Notes: generated from the letters alone by a model not told the origin. 64,000 bases of DNA from RPQJ01 sp963744735 (GCA_963744735.1 CAVUVH010000017.1:1-64000); one strand, 5' to 3'; counted from the stretch's first letter, positions 46,336-57,010 are shown. A program made the numbers and translations.

Positions 46336-47403
46336 ATGCAGGAAAGACTCCAGAACATCAACGTCCTCTCGAGCGAGCTGCTGCCGACGCCCGAGGCGAT
46401 CAAGCGCGACTTGCCGCTGGGCCAGCCGGCCGAGGACTTCGTCTATCGCAGCCGCCAGGCCGTGCGCCAGATCCTCGACCGCACCGACCCGCGGCTGTTC
46501 GTGGTGGTCGGGCCGTGCTCGATCCACGACCCGGTGGCAGCGCGCGAATACGCCGGCCGGCTGCGGCAGCTGGCGGCGCAGGTCGAGCAGACCCTGCTGC
46601 TGGTGATGCGCGTGTACTTCGAGAAGCCGCGCACCACCGTGGGCTGGAAGGGGCTGATCAACGACCCCGACATGGACGACTCCTTCCACATCGAGAAGGG
46701 CATCCGCACCGCGCGCGAGCTGCTGCTGCACCTGGCCGAAAGCGGCGTGCCCGCGGCCACCGAGGCGCTCGACCCGATCATGCCGCAGTACCTGGGCGAG
46801 CTGATCACCTGGACGGCGATCGGCGCGCGCACGACCGAGTCGCAGACCCACCGCGAGATGGCCAGCGGCCTGTCGACGCCGATCGGGTTCAAGAACGGCA
46901 CGGACGGCTCGCTGACGGTGGCGATCAACGCGCTGCAGTCGGTGCGCCACCCGCATCACTTCCTGGGCATCACGCAGCAGGGCCAGTCGGCCGTGTTCCG
47001 CACGCGCGGCAACACCTACGGCCACATCGTGCTGCGCGGCGGCGGCTCGCGCACCAACTACGACTCGGTCAGCCTGGCGCTGTGCGAGCGCGAGCTGGAA
47101 AAGGCCGGCCTGCCGCAGAACATCGTCGTGGACTGCAGCCACGGCAATTCCAGCAAGGACCCGGGCCTGCAGCCGCTGGTGGCGGAAAACCTCGCCAACC
47201 AGATCCTGGACGGCAACCGCTCGCTGGTCGGCTTCATGCTCGAGAGCAACCTGCACTGGGGCAACCAGCCGCTGCAGGCCGACCGCAGCAAGCTGCAGTA
47301 TGGCGTGTCGGTGACCGATGCCTGCGTGGACTGGGAAACGACGGAAGGACTGCTGCTGTCGCTCAACGAGCGGTTGCGCACGGCACCGCGGTTTGCGCGC
47401 TGA
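46336..47403 (+). CDS. aroG: class I DAHP synthase (AroG/F/H type)
   Basis: An intact 355-residue enzyme condensing phosphoenolpyruvate and erythrose 4-phosphate, the entry to aromatic amino acid synthesis. 'LFVVVGPCSIHDPVAAREYA' (metal Cys), 'VYFEKPRTTVGWKGLINDPD', 'GARTTESQTHREMASGLSTP', 'FKNGTDGSLTVAINAL', 'DCSHGNSSKDPGLQP' (His ligand) and 'GFMLESNLHWGNQPL' are all conserved. The N-terminal extension 'RLQNINVLSSELLPTPEAIK' is that of feedback-regulated E. coli-type enzymes. It lies 50 bases after kynA, with a TGTAAAAT patch that could be a -10. Which amino acid inhibits it cannot be read with certainty. Confidence 0.95.
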   Translation: MQERLQNINVLSSELLPTPEAIKRDLPLGQPAEDFVYRSRQAVRQILDRTDPRLFVVVGPCSIHDPVAAREYAGRLRQLAAQVEQTLLLVMRVYFEKPRTTVGWKGLINDPDMDDSFHIEKGIRTARELLLHLAESGVPAATEALDPIMPQYLGELITWTAIGARTTESQTHREMASGLSTPIGFKNGTDGSLTVAINALQSVRHPHHFLGITQQGQSAVFRTRGNTYGHIVLRGGGSRTNYDSVSLALCERELEKAGLPQNIVVDCSHGNSSKDPGLQPLVAENLANQILDGNRSLVGFMLESNLHWGNQPLQADRSKLQYGVSVTDACVDWETTEGLLLSLNERLRTAPRFAR

Positions 47404-47412
47404 GGCGCACGC

Positions 47413-47970
47413 TCACCAGACCAGGTCGTCCGGGACGACGAAGTCCTTGTAGGCGTCGTCGACCGGCGCGGTCTCGACCTTGTCGGCGGTGTTGACCACG
47501 GCACGCGGTTCGCGTTCCTTGACGCGCTCGCCGATGGCGGCCGGCAGCAGCTCGTAGTGGCCGTCGCAGCGGACGATGGCGATCTCGCCGCGGACGATGC
47601 GCTCGCGCAGCGGCGCGTCCACGGCCACGCGACCCACCTTGCCGTTGATCACGAAGTTGAAGTAATCGTCGCTCTCGGGCTTGGCGATCCGGTTCTGCTC
47701 CACCAGCTGGCGGATCTCGGCCCAGCGCGCCTTGGCCGCGGCCTTTTCCTCGCGCTTCTTGTTGAGCGCCGCGTCCTTGGCCGCCTTGGCCTCGGCCTGC
47801 TTCTGCAGCTCGGCCTGGCGCTGCTCCTCGCGGAAGTTGCGGTCCTTCTTGCCGACCTGCTTGCGGTCGGTGAACTTCTGCCGGTTCTGGCTCTGCTCGG
47901 CCTGCTTGACCTGCTTTTCGCTGACCAGGCCGGCCTTGAGCAACTGATCGCGCAATGACAAGCCGGACAT
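47413..47970 (-). CDS. DUF2058 (YaiL-like) nucleoprotein
   Basis: An intact 185-residue DUF2058 protein of gammaproteobacteria. 'LSLRDQLLKAGLVSEKQVKQ' is the family start, followed by a Lys/Glu/Ala-rich coiled coil ('AEAKAAKDAALNKKREEKAA') and the C-terminal domain 'DDYFNFVINGKVGRVAVD', 'GEIAIVRCDGHYELLPAAIG'. It is highly charged and presumed cytosolic or nucleoid-associated; precise function is unknown. It faces away from the divergent peroxiredoxin gene; the 159-base gap holds both promoters. Confidence 0.92.
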   Translation of the reverse strand: MSGLSLRDQLLKAGLVSEKQVKQAEQSQNRQKFTDRKQVGKKDRNFREEQRQAELQKQAEAKAAKDAALNKKREEKAAAKARWAEIRQLVEQNRIAKPESDDYFNFVINGKVGRVAVDAPLRERIVRGEIAIVRCDGHYELLPAAIGERVKEREPRAVVNTADKVETAPVDDAYKDFVVPDDLVW

Positions 47971-48129
47971 GGGGAACCTCGGACATCCGGGGGAGGGCAG
48001 GCGGGGCCGCGTATGTTACGCAGTGCCGGCCGGGTTGCGAAGCGCCTCATGCCCGGAACCCGCCCGGCCCGCCGGGGCTGTTAAGATTCGGGGCCATTCG
48101 ACCCGTCCGCAATCCTGGAGGATCCGACC

Positions 48130-48612
48130 ATGACGATCAAAGTAGGCGACAAGCTGCCCGCCGGCACCTTCAAGACCATGACCGCGGACGGCCCGCAGAA
48201 CCTGACCGTCGACCAGCTCTGCGCCGGCAAGACCGTCGTGCTGTTCTCGGTGCCCGGCGCCTTCACGCCCACCTGCGATGCCAAGCACCTGCCGGGCTTC
48301 GTCGAGAAGGCGGGCGAGTTCAAGGCCAAGGGCGTCGACACCATCGCCTGCATGGCGGTCAACGACGTGTTCGTGATGAACGCCTGGGGCAAGCACGCCC
48401 ACGCGGGCGACGGCGTGCTGATGCTGGCCGACGGCAACGCGGACTACGCCAAGGCGCTGGGCCTGGAGCTCAATGCCTCGGGCTTCGGCATGGGCATCCG
48501 CGGCCAGCGCTTCGCCATCATCGCGAAGGACGGCAAGGTCACGGGCCTGTTCGTCGAGGGGCCGGGCGAGTTCAAGGTCTCGAGCGCGGACCACGTGCTC
48601 AGCCAGCTGTAA
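48130..48612 (+). CDS. peroxiredoxin, Prx5 type
   Basis: An intact 160-residue peroxiredoxin that reduces hydrogen peroxide and alkyl hydroperoxides. 'VVLFSVPGAFTPTCDAKHLP' carries the peroxidatic Cys within PxxxTxxC, and 'AVNDVFVMNAWGKHAHAGDG' and 'NASGFGMGIRGQRFAIIAKD' are Prx5-specific. Only one further Cys ('TIACMAV') is present, so reduction probably uses glutaredoxin or glutathione. An excellent GGAGG ribosome-binding site precedes the ATG. Confidence 0.95.
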   Translation: MTIKVGDKLPAGTFKTMTADGPQNLTVDQLCAGKTVVLFSVPGAFTPTCDAKHLPGFVEKAGEFKAKGVDTIACMAVNDVFVMNAWGKHAHAGDGVLMLADGNADYAKALGLELNASGFGMGIRGQRFAIIAKDGKVTGLFVEGPGEFKVSSADHVLSQL

Positions 48613-48618
48613 GCCGCC

Positions 48619-49017
48619 ATGCCGTTCAACCCGCCGGTCGTCACGATGCTGTACGCCGCGCTCTGCGGCCTGCTGCTGATCGCACTGGCCCTGAACGTGG
48701 TGCGCTTGCGCCTCGGGCGCAAGATTCCGCTGGGGATGGGCGAGGGCTCGGCGCTGGAGCAGCCGGTGCGCGTGCATGGCAACTTCACCGAGTACGCGCC
48801 CCCGTTCCTGATCCTGCTGCTGCTGGCAGAGCTGGGCGGTGCCTCGTTCGGGTTCCTGCACCTGATGGGCGCCACGTTCATGGTCGGACGCCTGCTGCAC
48901 GCGTATGGCCTGAGCACCGTCCGGGCGCGCTCGTTCGGCCGCTTCTACGGCTCGGCGATCTCGTGGGGCGCCATCCTGGTGCTGAGCGTTTACCTGCTGG
49001 TGCGGGCGTTCGGCTGA
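48619..49017 (+). CDS. MAPEG family membrane protein
   Basis: An intact 132-residue four-helix membrane protein of the MAPEG (microsomal glutathione S-transferase-like) family. 'VTMLYAALCGLLLIALALNV', 'PVRVHGNFTEYAPPFLILLL' (the conserved glutathione-binding E-x-PF segment with His-Asn), 'FMVGRLLHAYGLS' and a final helix match. It sits six bases after the peroxiredoxin gene, which suggests a shared role in peroxide or electrophile detoxification. This is inferred from the operon. Confidence 0.9.
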   Translation: MPFNPPVVTMLYAALCGLLLIALALNVVRLRLGRKIPLGMGEGSALEQPVRVHGNFTEYAPPFLILLLLAELGGASFGFLHLMGATFMVGRLLHAYGLSTVRARSFGRFYGSAISWGAILVLSVYLLVRAFG

Positions 49018-49071
49018 GCCAGTGCGCCGTTCGCGCTGCGGGCGCGGGACCGGTGCGGGCTGATCATCGCC

Positions 49072-50021
49072 ATGAACACGCTTGAACCGGAACTGCGGAC
49101 ACTGCATGCCGAGGGCATGATCGACGACGCAACGGCGTCGGTGGCGCTGGCCCGCGAGCGCAGGGACGTGTTCTCGGTGCACCCGGAACTGCGCCTCACG
49201 CTGTACGCGGGCGTGCTGCTGGTCATGGCGGGGGTGGGCATCGTCCTGGCACGCAACCTGGACCGGATCGGCCCGCTGGCCATCGTCATGGCGCTGGTCG
49301 TGGCCGCGGCTGCATGTGCCGTGCCTGCGGTGCGCTCCAGGCGCGCAGGGCAGCCTCTCGGCGTCGCGGCCGACTATCTCCTGCTGCTGGCCGCGCTGCT
49401 CGCGAGCGCGGCCCTCGCTTACGCCGAACGCCAGTTCACGCTGCTCGGGCCGTGGTGGTCGTGGCACCTGCTGTTGCTCGCCGTCGTGCATGCAGCGGTC
49501 GCCTACGCGTTCGCGTCGCCGCTGGTGCTGGCGGCGTGCGCTCACGTCGCTGGCCGGCTGGTTCGGCGTCGGGTGGCACGCTCGGTGACCTGATGCCTTT
49601 CTCCTATTCCTCGCCGGCGCTCGGCACGCGCGCGCTCGCCTGCGCCGCCGTGATCGCAGCCTGGCGTCAAGCCGACAGCCGCGCGCAAAAGGATCGTCGC
49701 TTCGGCGGAGTGTTCGATCACTTCGTCGCGAACCTGGCGTTCTGGGGCGCGCTGGCGTGGTGCCTCGAGTGGCCGTGGCTCGCGGCCGGCCTGCCGCTGC
49801 TGGCGGCGCTGGCCTGGGCGTCGGTGCGTCATGGATTCGCGACGGGTCGCGAGGCGTTCCTGGTGTACGGCATCCTGTACGCGGCGCTCGGCCTCTGCGT
49901 CGTCGTCGTACCGCGGCTCTACGGCATGACCATGTCGTTCGGCTTCGTGCTGATGGTGGTGTGCGCAGCGGCGGCCACGCTGTGGCACCTGCGTCGGCGC
50001 CTGCGCGAGCCCGCTGCATGA
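49072..50021 (+). CDS. DUF2157 membrane protein (frameshifted)
   Basis: A ~317-residue multi-pass protein. The soluble start 'NTLEPELRTLHAEGMIDDAT' is the DUF2157 domain, followed by helices 'LTLYAGVLLVMAGVGIVLAR', 'ADYLLLLAALLASAALAYAE' and, after shifts near 49545-49570, 'FDHFVANLAFWGALAWCLEW' and 'MTMSFGFVLMVVCAAAATLW'. No enzymatic motif is visible. The stop overlaps the next ATG (ATGA). Proteins with this pairing of DUF2157 and a DUF4401-like partner are common; function unknown. Confidence 0.72.
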
Positions 50022-51143
50022 CCTACCGTTGGCGCCCGACGCCCGACGAGGAGCGCTGGCTGGCGCTGGCCGCGAAGCTGGGCGCGGCCGTCCCGAACGC
50101 AGTCTCCGCAGCGCGCACCGGCGGCTGGCGCAGCACCGGCCTGCTTGCCCGCGCCGCGCTTTTCGTACTGGGACTCGTTGCCGGCGGGCTGCTCGTCGGC
50201 CTGCTCGGTTTCAGCAGCGAGATCACGCTGCTGATCGCAGGGCTCTTCGCCGCGCTCGCGGCCGAATGGCTCATCGTGACCAGGCGCCTGTTTGCATCCG
50301 GCATCGAGGAGGGCCTGTGCGTGGCCGGGTACCTCCTGGTCGCCGTGGTGGATCACGACGCTGATCCCGCCAATGTCGGACAAAGGCGCGGAACGCATCG
50401 CGGCGCTGGTGCTGATCGGCGCGGCGGGCGCTGCCGGGCTGCGCTTGCTGAATCCACTGGTGACTACGTGCGCCGTGTATGCCTTCGTGCAATGGGTCGG
50501 CTCGACCGCCGCCGCGCGACACGGTCGACCAGGTGATCGGCGGCAACATGACGATGTTCGTGACCGGTTGCGCGGTTGCGGCACTGGCGCTGGTGCTGGG
50601 CGCGCGCCCGTACCGGCGACCGTCCTACGACCGGATGCTCGACTGGCTGGTCGTGGCGATGCCGCTCGCGGCCTGCGCCGGGTCCGCGAGCTGGAACGCT
50701 TACGCGATGTTGGGCACCGCCGCCACCGGTTCGAGCCGCCTGCCGACGGCCTTGCTGCTCGGTTGTCGCTGGCATCCGCGATGCTGTTCACGGGCCTGCG
50801 GCAACGGCGGCACGCGCCGCTGCTCGGTGCCATGGTCTGCATCGCCGGCCTGGCCGTGGAGCTGCGCTTCGCTACGCCGGGGATCGCAACCGAGGCCTGG
50901 CTGATCGGCTGCGGCATCGCGGCACTGGTCGTCGGCGTGGCACTGGACCGCTACCTGCGCGAGCCGCGCAACGGTTTCACCTCGAGGCCGCTGACATCGC
51001 GCGAGGGGCCGCTCGACCTGCTGCAGACCGTCGGCGCAGCCGCGCTGGCGCAGCGCTCGGCGCCCGACCTGCCGCCATCGGAACCTGCCATGACCGGGGG
51101 CGGGGGACGATTCGGCGGCGGCGGCGCCTCGGGCAGTTACTGA
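50018..51143 (+). CDS. DUF4401-like multi-pass membrane protein (frameshifted)
   Basis: A ~375-residue membrane protein. The cytosolic start 'RWLALAAKLGAAVPNAVSAA' precedes helices 'AALFVLGLVAGGLLVGLLGF', 'ITLLIAGLFAALAAEWLIV', 'MTMFVTGCAVAALALVLGAR' and 'EAWLIGCGIAALVVGVALDR'. Shifts lie near 50345, 50515 and 50765. The tail ends in a Gly/Ser-rich run, 'GGGGRFGGGGASGSY', commonly found at the end of envelope proteins next to TPM or LemA-like proteins. Coupled by ATGA to the DUF2157 gene, so they probably form a complex. Function unknown. Confidence 0.65.
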
Positions 51144-51196
51144 GACGGCGGCGGCAGCCGTCGACGCACCGCGCGATTCGTCCATACTGTGATTCC

Positions 51197-53727
51197 ATGA
51201 ATCCATTTCTTGCACGCGGCGCGCAGACCTTGGCGGTCGTGACCTTGTCCGTGTGGCTGGCCGCCTGCGGTGGCGGCGGCGGCGGTGGTGGCGGCTCGAA
51301 CCCGCCGGCAGACACGATCGCGCCGACGGTGCCCACGGGCCTGAGCGCCACCGCAGCGAGCCAGGCACGGGTCGACCTGCAATGGAACGCGTCGACCGAT
51401 TCGGGCGGCAGCGGCCTGGCGGGTTACCGGGTGCTCCGTGGCGGTGCGCAGATTGCGACGGTGAATGCGCCGGCGACGACGTACGCCGACACGACCGTCG
51501 TGGCCGGCACGCAGTACACGTACACCGTGCGCGCGTTCGACGCGGCGGCGCCGGCCAATGTCTCCGGCGATTCGAATGCCGCGACCGTCACGACGCCGGG
51601 GAATCCCCCGGCCTCCGGTCTCGATTCGCGCCCGCTCAACACGACCTGCGTCGCGCCCGCGCGCCCGACCGCTGGTTCCGGGCTGCAGCTCGTACGGGCG
51701 TACTCCAACCTGTCGTTCTCCTCACCGGTCGGCCTGTACCAGGCGCCCCGCGACACCAGCCGCTGGTTCGTCGTGCAGCAGGGTGGCGTGATCCGGACGT
51801 TTCCGAACGAGCCGGGCGCCCAGGCAGCGCAGGTACAGACCTACCTCGACCTGACCGCCCGCGTGACCAGCGGCGGCGAGCGCGGATTGCTCGGGTTCGC
51901 GTTCCATCCCAACTGGCCGACGGTGCCGCATGCGTTCGTCTATTACACGTCGACGGCCAGCGGCAACCAGCTGATCGTCGCGCGCTACCGCTCGACCAAC
52001 GGCGGCGCGACGCTCGATCCGGGCACCGAAGAGCGCCTGCTGACACTGACCAAGAACCAGTCCGACTCGAATCACAACGGCGGCCAGCTCGCGTTCGGGC
52101 CCGACGGCTACCTCTACATCGGTACCGGCGACGGCGGCGGCGGCGGGGATCCGCAGAACAACGCGCAGAACCTCAACGTGCTGTTCGGCAAGATGCTGCG
52201 GATCGACGTCGGCACCACGACGGGCTACGTGATCCCGGCCGGCAACCGCTGGGCGGCCAACGCGCGCTGCGGCAGCACCGGCGCCGGCACGCAGCCCTGC
52301 GCCGAGATCTACGCCTACGGACTGCGCAACCCGTGGCGCTGGAGCTTCGATCGCCAGACCGGCGACCTCTGGGTGGGCGACGTCGGGCAATCGAGTCGCG
52401 AAGAGGTCAACGTCGTCACGAACGGCGCGAACCTCGGCTGGAGGCTGCGCGAAGGCTCGCTCTGCTACAACCCGAGCACCAATTGCCCGAGTGCCGGCAC
52501 GAACGGCGACCCGCTGGTCGCGCCGGTCGTCGAGTACGGGCGCGACGCCGGCCAGTCGATCACCGGCGGCTTCGTCTATCGCGGCACGCCGGCTCGGGTC
52601 GCTTGCCGGCCAGTACCTGTTCGCGGACTTCGCCACCGGGCGCGTGTTTGCGCACGTGCCCGGCACGGCGGCGCGCGTGCTCGGGCCGTCCGACGCGATC
52701 GCAACCGCGCAGCAGCCGTCTGCGTTCGCCGAGGCGCCGGATGGCGAGTTGTTCGTGCTCGGCTATGGCAATGGCTACGTCTACTCGCTGCAGCCAGCGA
52801 CCGGCGGCGTCGATACGATCCCGGCCAGCCTCGTCGACACCGGCTGTGTCGATCCCGCCGCAGCCGACGCGTCCGTCGGCGGGCCTGATCCCGTACGCGC
52901 CCAATGCGCCGTTCTGGTCGGACGGCGCCGTGAAGGAGCGCTGGATCGGACTGCCGCCGGCGGCGCCCAACACGGTCGCCGCGGGTGCAGACGGCGACTG
53001 GTCGTTCCCGGTCGGCACCGTGCTCATGAAGAGCTTCCGGCTCGACAACCAGCTGATCGAGACGCGGCTGTTCATGCGCCATCCGGACGGGGAGTGGGCC
53101 GGCTACACGTACGAGTGGAACGCTGCGCAGACTGCCGCAACGCGCGTCGTCAACGGCAAGACGCGCGTGTTCGGCTCGCAGACCTGGGTCTATCCGAGCG
53201 AGGCGCAGTGCCTGCAGTGCCACACGACGGCCGCGGGCCGCAGCCTCGGCCTCGAGACCGCGCAGCAGAACGGCAACCTCACCTACCCGCAGACCGGCCG
53301 GACCGCCAACCAGGTGACGACGCTGAACTCGATCGGCGTGCTGAGCCCGCCGGTCACCGGCACGCTGCCAGCCTTGCCCGATCCGTACGGCACGGCCGGC
53401 ACGGTGGCCGAGCGCGCACGCGCCTACCTGCACACCAACTGCTCCATGTGCCACCGGCCGAACGGCGGCACGCCGTCGACGATGGACCTGCGCTGGCAGA
53501 CTTCGCTCGCCCAGACCAATGCCTGCGATGTCCCGCCGTCCGGGATGATGCTCGGAATCATGAACGCGCGGCTGATCGCCCCCGGCGAGCCGGATCGGTC
53601 GGTGCTGCTGGCGCGGGTCAACCGCCGCGACCAGCATGCGATGCCGCCGATCGGCAGCACGGTGGTCGATGCGCAGGGGGTTGCGCTGCTGCGGCAGTGG
53701 ATCCAGGGGCTGTCGAGTTGCCAGTAG
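51197..53727 (+). CDS. lipoprotein with FN3, glucose dehydrogenase-like beta-propeller and cytochrome c motifs
   Basis: A ~843-residue exported lipoprotein. The lipobox (WLAAC) is followed by nine glycines. A fibronectin type III domain comes next ('PTGLSATAASQARVDLQWNA', 'YTYTVRAFDAAAPANVSGDS'), then a soluble glucose/sorbosone dehydrogenase-like six-blade propeller ('GERGLLGFAFHPNW', 'NHNGGQLAFGPDGYLYIGTG', 'YGLRNPWRWSFDRQTGDLWV'). The C-terminal ~280 residues carry two CxxCH haem sites, CLQCH and CSMCH, with 'RRDQHAMPPIG' as possible Met ligand. Together this looks like a PQQ-type sugar dehydrogenase passing electrons to its own haem. Shifts lie near 52605 and 52875. PQQ binding is inferred from the fold. 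Confidence 0.85.
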
Positions 53728-53811
53728 GCTGACGGGCGCGGCCTCGTTGCAGGCCAGGCCCAGCAGTTCGACGCGGCGCGCCCGGATGATCTCGACCGCT
53801 CGCCAGGTTCT

Positions 53812-54637
53812 TCATCCGCATTCACCCAGCCGTTGGCGCACGTCGGCAAATACCGCCAGCGTGCTCTGGCGAAATTTTGCCTTGCTGGCCGGGTCGAACA
53901 ACTGCCAGGCGTCGCTGTCCACCAGCATCATGATTTCCAGCAGTGGCAGCAGCGCCGGGCGGATGCACAGCGGCACTTCCGCATCGGTCAGGCTGCAGGG
54001 GCTGGGCCATTCCGGCACCACGTTGAGCGACTGGTGCAGCATACGGCCTGCACGATCAGCGAGGCCGGCGATCCGGCGCCGAAGAGCCGGTCCAGGCCCT
54101 GCAGGATTTCCGGCAGCACGCGATTGTCCGGGATCGGTCCCTTGCCATCGGGTGCGGCCACGCACGCACCGAGGACCAGCGCCGTCCAGGGCTCGATCCC
54201 CGCGGGATAGGGTCGCTCGTGGCAAAGCCCGCGTGCGGCAGCGCGCGCGCCGCCATCGTCGCGGAACGAAACGCATGCAGCGCATCACGCTGCCCGTCGA
54301 TCACCTGCTTGCCCAGGTCGTGAAACAGCACGATCCATTGCATCATCGCCTGGTGTGGCGGGGAGCCTGCCGGTATTCCGGCAGTCGCTCGAGCGCGATC
54401 AGCACCTGGGTGATGTGATGCAGCGTCGCCCGGTCCGCGTAGGCCGCCATCGCCTGCCAGCCCGGGGCCACGGCCTCGATGGCCTGCATGCGGTCTGCGG
54501 TGTAGAAGTCGCGCAGGCGCTGCAGCAGCTGCGTCGCCGTCCTGCAGGTCACCGGCGTCGATCTGCCGCGCCAGCGCACGGACGAAATCGAACACCTCGG
54601 GCAGGCGGTCTTCCAGGTTCGGGATGGGAGCTGGCAT
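53812..54637 (-). CDS. HD-domain phosphohydrolase-like protein (frameshifted)
   Basis: A ~275-residue protein. 'MPAPIPNLEDRLPEVFDFVR' starts the frame, then, after shifts near 54540, 'LLQRLRDFYTADRMQAIEAV', 'DRATLHHITQVLIALERLPE', a metal HD pair in 'QWIVLFHDLGKQVIDGQRD', 'ALHAFRSATMAARALPH' and later 'LLEIMMLVDSDAWQLFDPAS'. His, His-Asp and a distal Asp fit the HD superfamily (phosphohydrolases acting on nucleotides or signal molecules). Shifts also occur near 54355, 54220 and 54050. No partner domain is seen. It runs from the end of the epimerase gene, so the two may be co-transcribed. Confidence 0.65.
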
Positions 54638-55672
54638 CGGTGCAGGCCAGGCCCAGGTCAACGAGGCTTTTCGCCATGGCGGCGGCGGCCTCGGGCGCGG
54701 GGATGAACGTGATGCCGAGCGTACGCCGCGTGAGGGACGTATCCACCTTTAGCTCCTTGCCGAGTTCGGGGATCGCGAGGCGTGCGGTGGGATCAAAGAG
54801 TCCGGCGAGCTTGACGGCCCAGTCCGGCAGCTCCCGGGACGGTACCTTGCGCGCGGCATCGCCGAGGCTCGCGCGGATGGCGCGCGCGATGTCGATCATC
54901 CACAGGGACTCGGCGCAGCCGAGGTAGCGTCCACCGCTCGGGCGCGTCGACCTCGAGCGCGAGGCGATGCATGCGCGCCACGTCGCGCACGTCGATGCAC
55001 GGGATGGCCATGCGCGGCGCTCCGGGGTACTTGCCCCGCAGCATCATCTGGACGATCTCTGCCGAGGTGCCGATGTCGCGGTCGAGCGCCGGCCCGAGCA
55101 CCAGGCCCGGGTTGACCGACGCGTAGCGCAGTCCCGAACGGTCCTGCGCCATGAACTCGCGCGCGGCGCGCTCGGCCAGCGTCTTCGACTTCGCGTAGGC
55201 GGTGACGCCGGGCGTCGTCGACCTGCGTCCAGTCCGCCTCGGTGAACGGCGCGGTGCGCTCGTGCGGATGGCCGTACATCACGGCCACCATCGACGAGGT
55301 CTGCACCAGGCGCTCGACGCCGGCGGCCGCCGCGGCCCGCAGCACGCGCAGCGTTCCCTCACGGCCGGACGGATCAGTTCCTGCTCGTCGCGAGGCTGTT
55401 TCGCCGGGAACGGCGAGGCCACGTGCAGCACGTGAGCGCAGCCGGCCACCGCAGCGTCCCAGCCGTCGTCCGACTCGAGGTCCGCCTGCGCGAAGCTGAG
55501 TCGGGAAACGTCGGCATGGCGCGAAAGCGACGCGCTGCACTTCGGCGGAGCGCTGCAGGGAACGCACCGTGCCGCGCACGGCGTAGCCGGCGTTGAGCAT
55601 CTCCACGGCGCAATGCCGGGCGATGAAGCCGGAGATGCCAGTGATCAGTACCGTCGGCTTCGCCAATTCCAT
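54549..55672 (-). CDS. NAD-dependent epimerase/dihydroflavonol reductase-like SDR (frameshifted)
   Basis: An extended SDR of ~340 residues. 'KPTVLITGISGFIARHCAVE' is the TGxxGxxA cofactor motif. After shifts near 55540-55370 come 'TLRVLRAAAAAGVERLVQTS', then 'AYAKSKTLAERAAREF' with catalytic Tyr-x3-Lys, 'LRYASVNPGLVLGPALDRDI', 'CIDVRDVARMHRLALEVD' and 'IPELGKELKVDTSLTRRTLG', ending 'MAKSLVDLGLA'. It resembles dihydroflavonol-4-reductase-like or aldehyde reductase proteins using NADPH. The frame as read runs to 54549; the true stop may lie near 54640, next to the HD gene's ATG. Substrate unknown. Confidence 0.78.
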
Positions 55673-55831
55673 CCCCCAGAGAGCAGCGATTCCAAGAATA
55701 CCTAAATCCTCGGCGAGCCTATCGACTATCCCGACTTGCGGGTTCCAGACGCGGCTCAGACTGGCCCTGTGGGGACCGACGACGCCCCGCCCATGGAGCG
55801 CCCAATCCTCACCCAGTGAAGGAGGAGCGCC

Positions 55832-56614
55832 ATGAAACGGACATTCCCGGGCATCAAGCGATGCTCCATTCTCCTGTCCAGTGCCCTGTTGCTCGCCGCG
55901 TGCGGCGGCGGCGACGACGGTGGCGCAGGGCCGGCGCCGGACGCAGCCGTGGGAGGCATGGGGAGGGTGCGACAACCATTTCGGGTCAGACACTCGAAAC
56001 GGTCGGGCTCGTGGCCGAAAACGGCAAGGGCTACGTCCTGCTTGAAGACGGGGCCATGTACTGGGGAACGGTCACGTCATCGGGCAGCCTGATCAATGCC
56101 GCGCTGACCGGCGCACCGGAGAGGGGCCTGACGTTTGCGGATGGCTCGATCAGTGGCACGGGGTCGATGAGCGGCACGATTCAGTCGCGGGTGTCGATCA
56201 GCGAAAACACGAGCTTCACGACCGCACTCGGTTCGACCAGCAGCGGCGCGGTGTCGTTGAGCTTCGTGCCCACCTACAACGACGACTCTCGCTTGCCTTA
56301 ATCGCCGGCAACTACGTCGATTCGCCTGGTACTTCGGGGGAATGTTCAACATCGCCAGCAATGGCGATACTTCTCCCAGGACCCGGGGATGTTCTGCGTC
56401 ATCAACGGCAGGGTCTCGATCATAACCCGTCCTACAATGCCTACGGTATCGAGTACACCTACAGCAATTGCATTGCCGAGTTCGCCTTCCTCAATGGCGT
56501 GACTTCGACGGACTTGCGACGTACGACGCGGCGTCCGGGCTGTTCATCATGTTTGCGGACGGATTGGAGGCGGGTGCGCCGACCTGGCAGATATTCCTGC
56601 TGGAACGCCAGTAA
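55832..56614 (+). CDS. lipoprotein of unknown function (multiply frameshifted)
   Basis: A ~260-residue predicted lipoprotein. 'SILLSSALLLAACGGGDDGG' is a signal peptide with lipobox and a Gly/Asp linker. The mature part has beta-rich repeats 'LVAENGKGYVLLEDGAMYWG', 'TFADGSISGTGSMSGTIQSR' and a C-terminal segment containing 'MFCVINGRVSI' and 'YNAYGIEYTYSNCIAEFAFL' with two Cys. At least five shifts between 55960 and 56510 break the frame. No enzyme motif recognised. The ATG has a GGAGGAG ribosome-binding site. Confidence 0.6.
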
Positions 56615-56617
56615 GCG

Positions 56618-56995
56618 TCAGCAGTTCGCGGTGATCCATTCGGCCAGCTGGTCTTCGGTAAGGTCGCCGGCGGCGAGTTGCAGGAACGTGGTGACGCACT
56701 GCGCGTCGGTGGCGACGAGATTGAAGCCGTTCAGGTCGAGAAACAGTTCGGCGACCACCAGGCTGGTGCGCTTGTTGCCATCCAGGAACGGGTGATTGCG
56801 CGAGAGGCCGAAAGCGTAGCTCGCAGCAAGGCGCGCGATCGATTGTTCGCCATGGGCGAACTGGTTCCGCGGTCGTGCCATGGCCGACTCGAGCAGTCCT
56901 CGATCACGCACGCCGGGTTGGCCGCCGTGCTCGGCCAGTTGCTCGTCATGAATCGCGAGCACGACCTCGAGGTCGATCCAGACCGGCTCTGTCAT
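56618..56995 (-). CDS. doc: Doc-type toxin (Fic fold)
   Basis: An intact 125-residue death-on-curing protein. The Fic-like active-site loop 'FGLSRNHPFLDGNKRTSLVV' matches the Doc consensus HxFxxANKR with Asp at the variable place; 'HDEQLAEHGGQPGVRDRGLL' is the family N-terminus. Doc phosphorylates elongation factor Tu and stops translation until the antitoxin neutralises it. It lies 15 bases after an AbrB/MazE-type antitoxin gene rather than a Phd gene. Start ATG 56995. Confidence 0.92.
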   Translation of the reverse strand: MTEPVWIDLEVVLAIHDEQLAEHGGQPGVRDRGLLESAMARPRNQFAHGEQSIARLAASYAFGLSRNHPFLDGNKRTSLVVAELFLDLNGFNLVATDAQCVTTFLQLAAGDLTEDQLAEWITANC

Positions 56996-57010
56996 CGAGG
57001 TAGGGCGCGG

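Noticed and set aside
53728..53811. Minus-strand remnant reading VEIIRARRVELLGLACN after a shift
   Set aside because: It looks helical, but at under 30 codons with no start, family match or clear frame I cannot support it as a gene.
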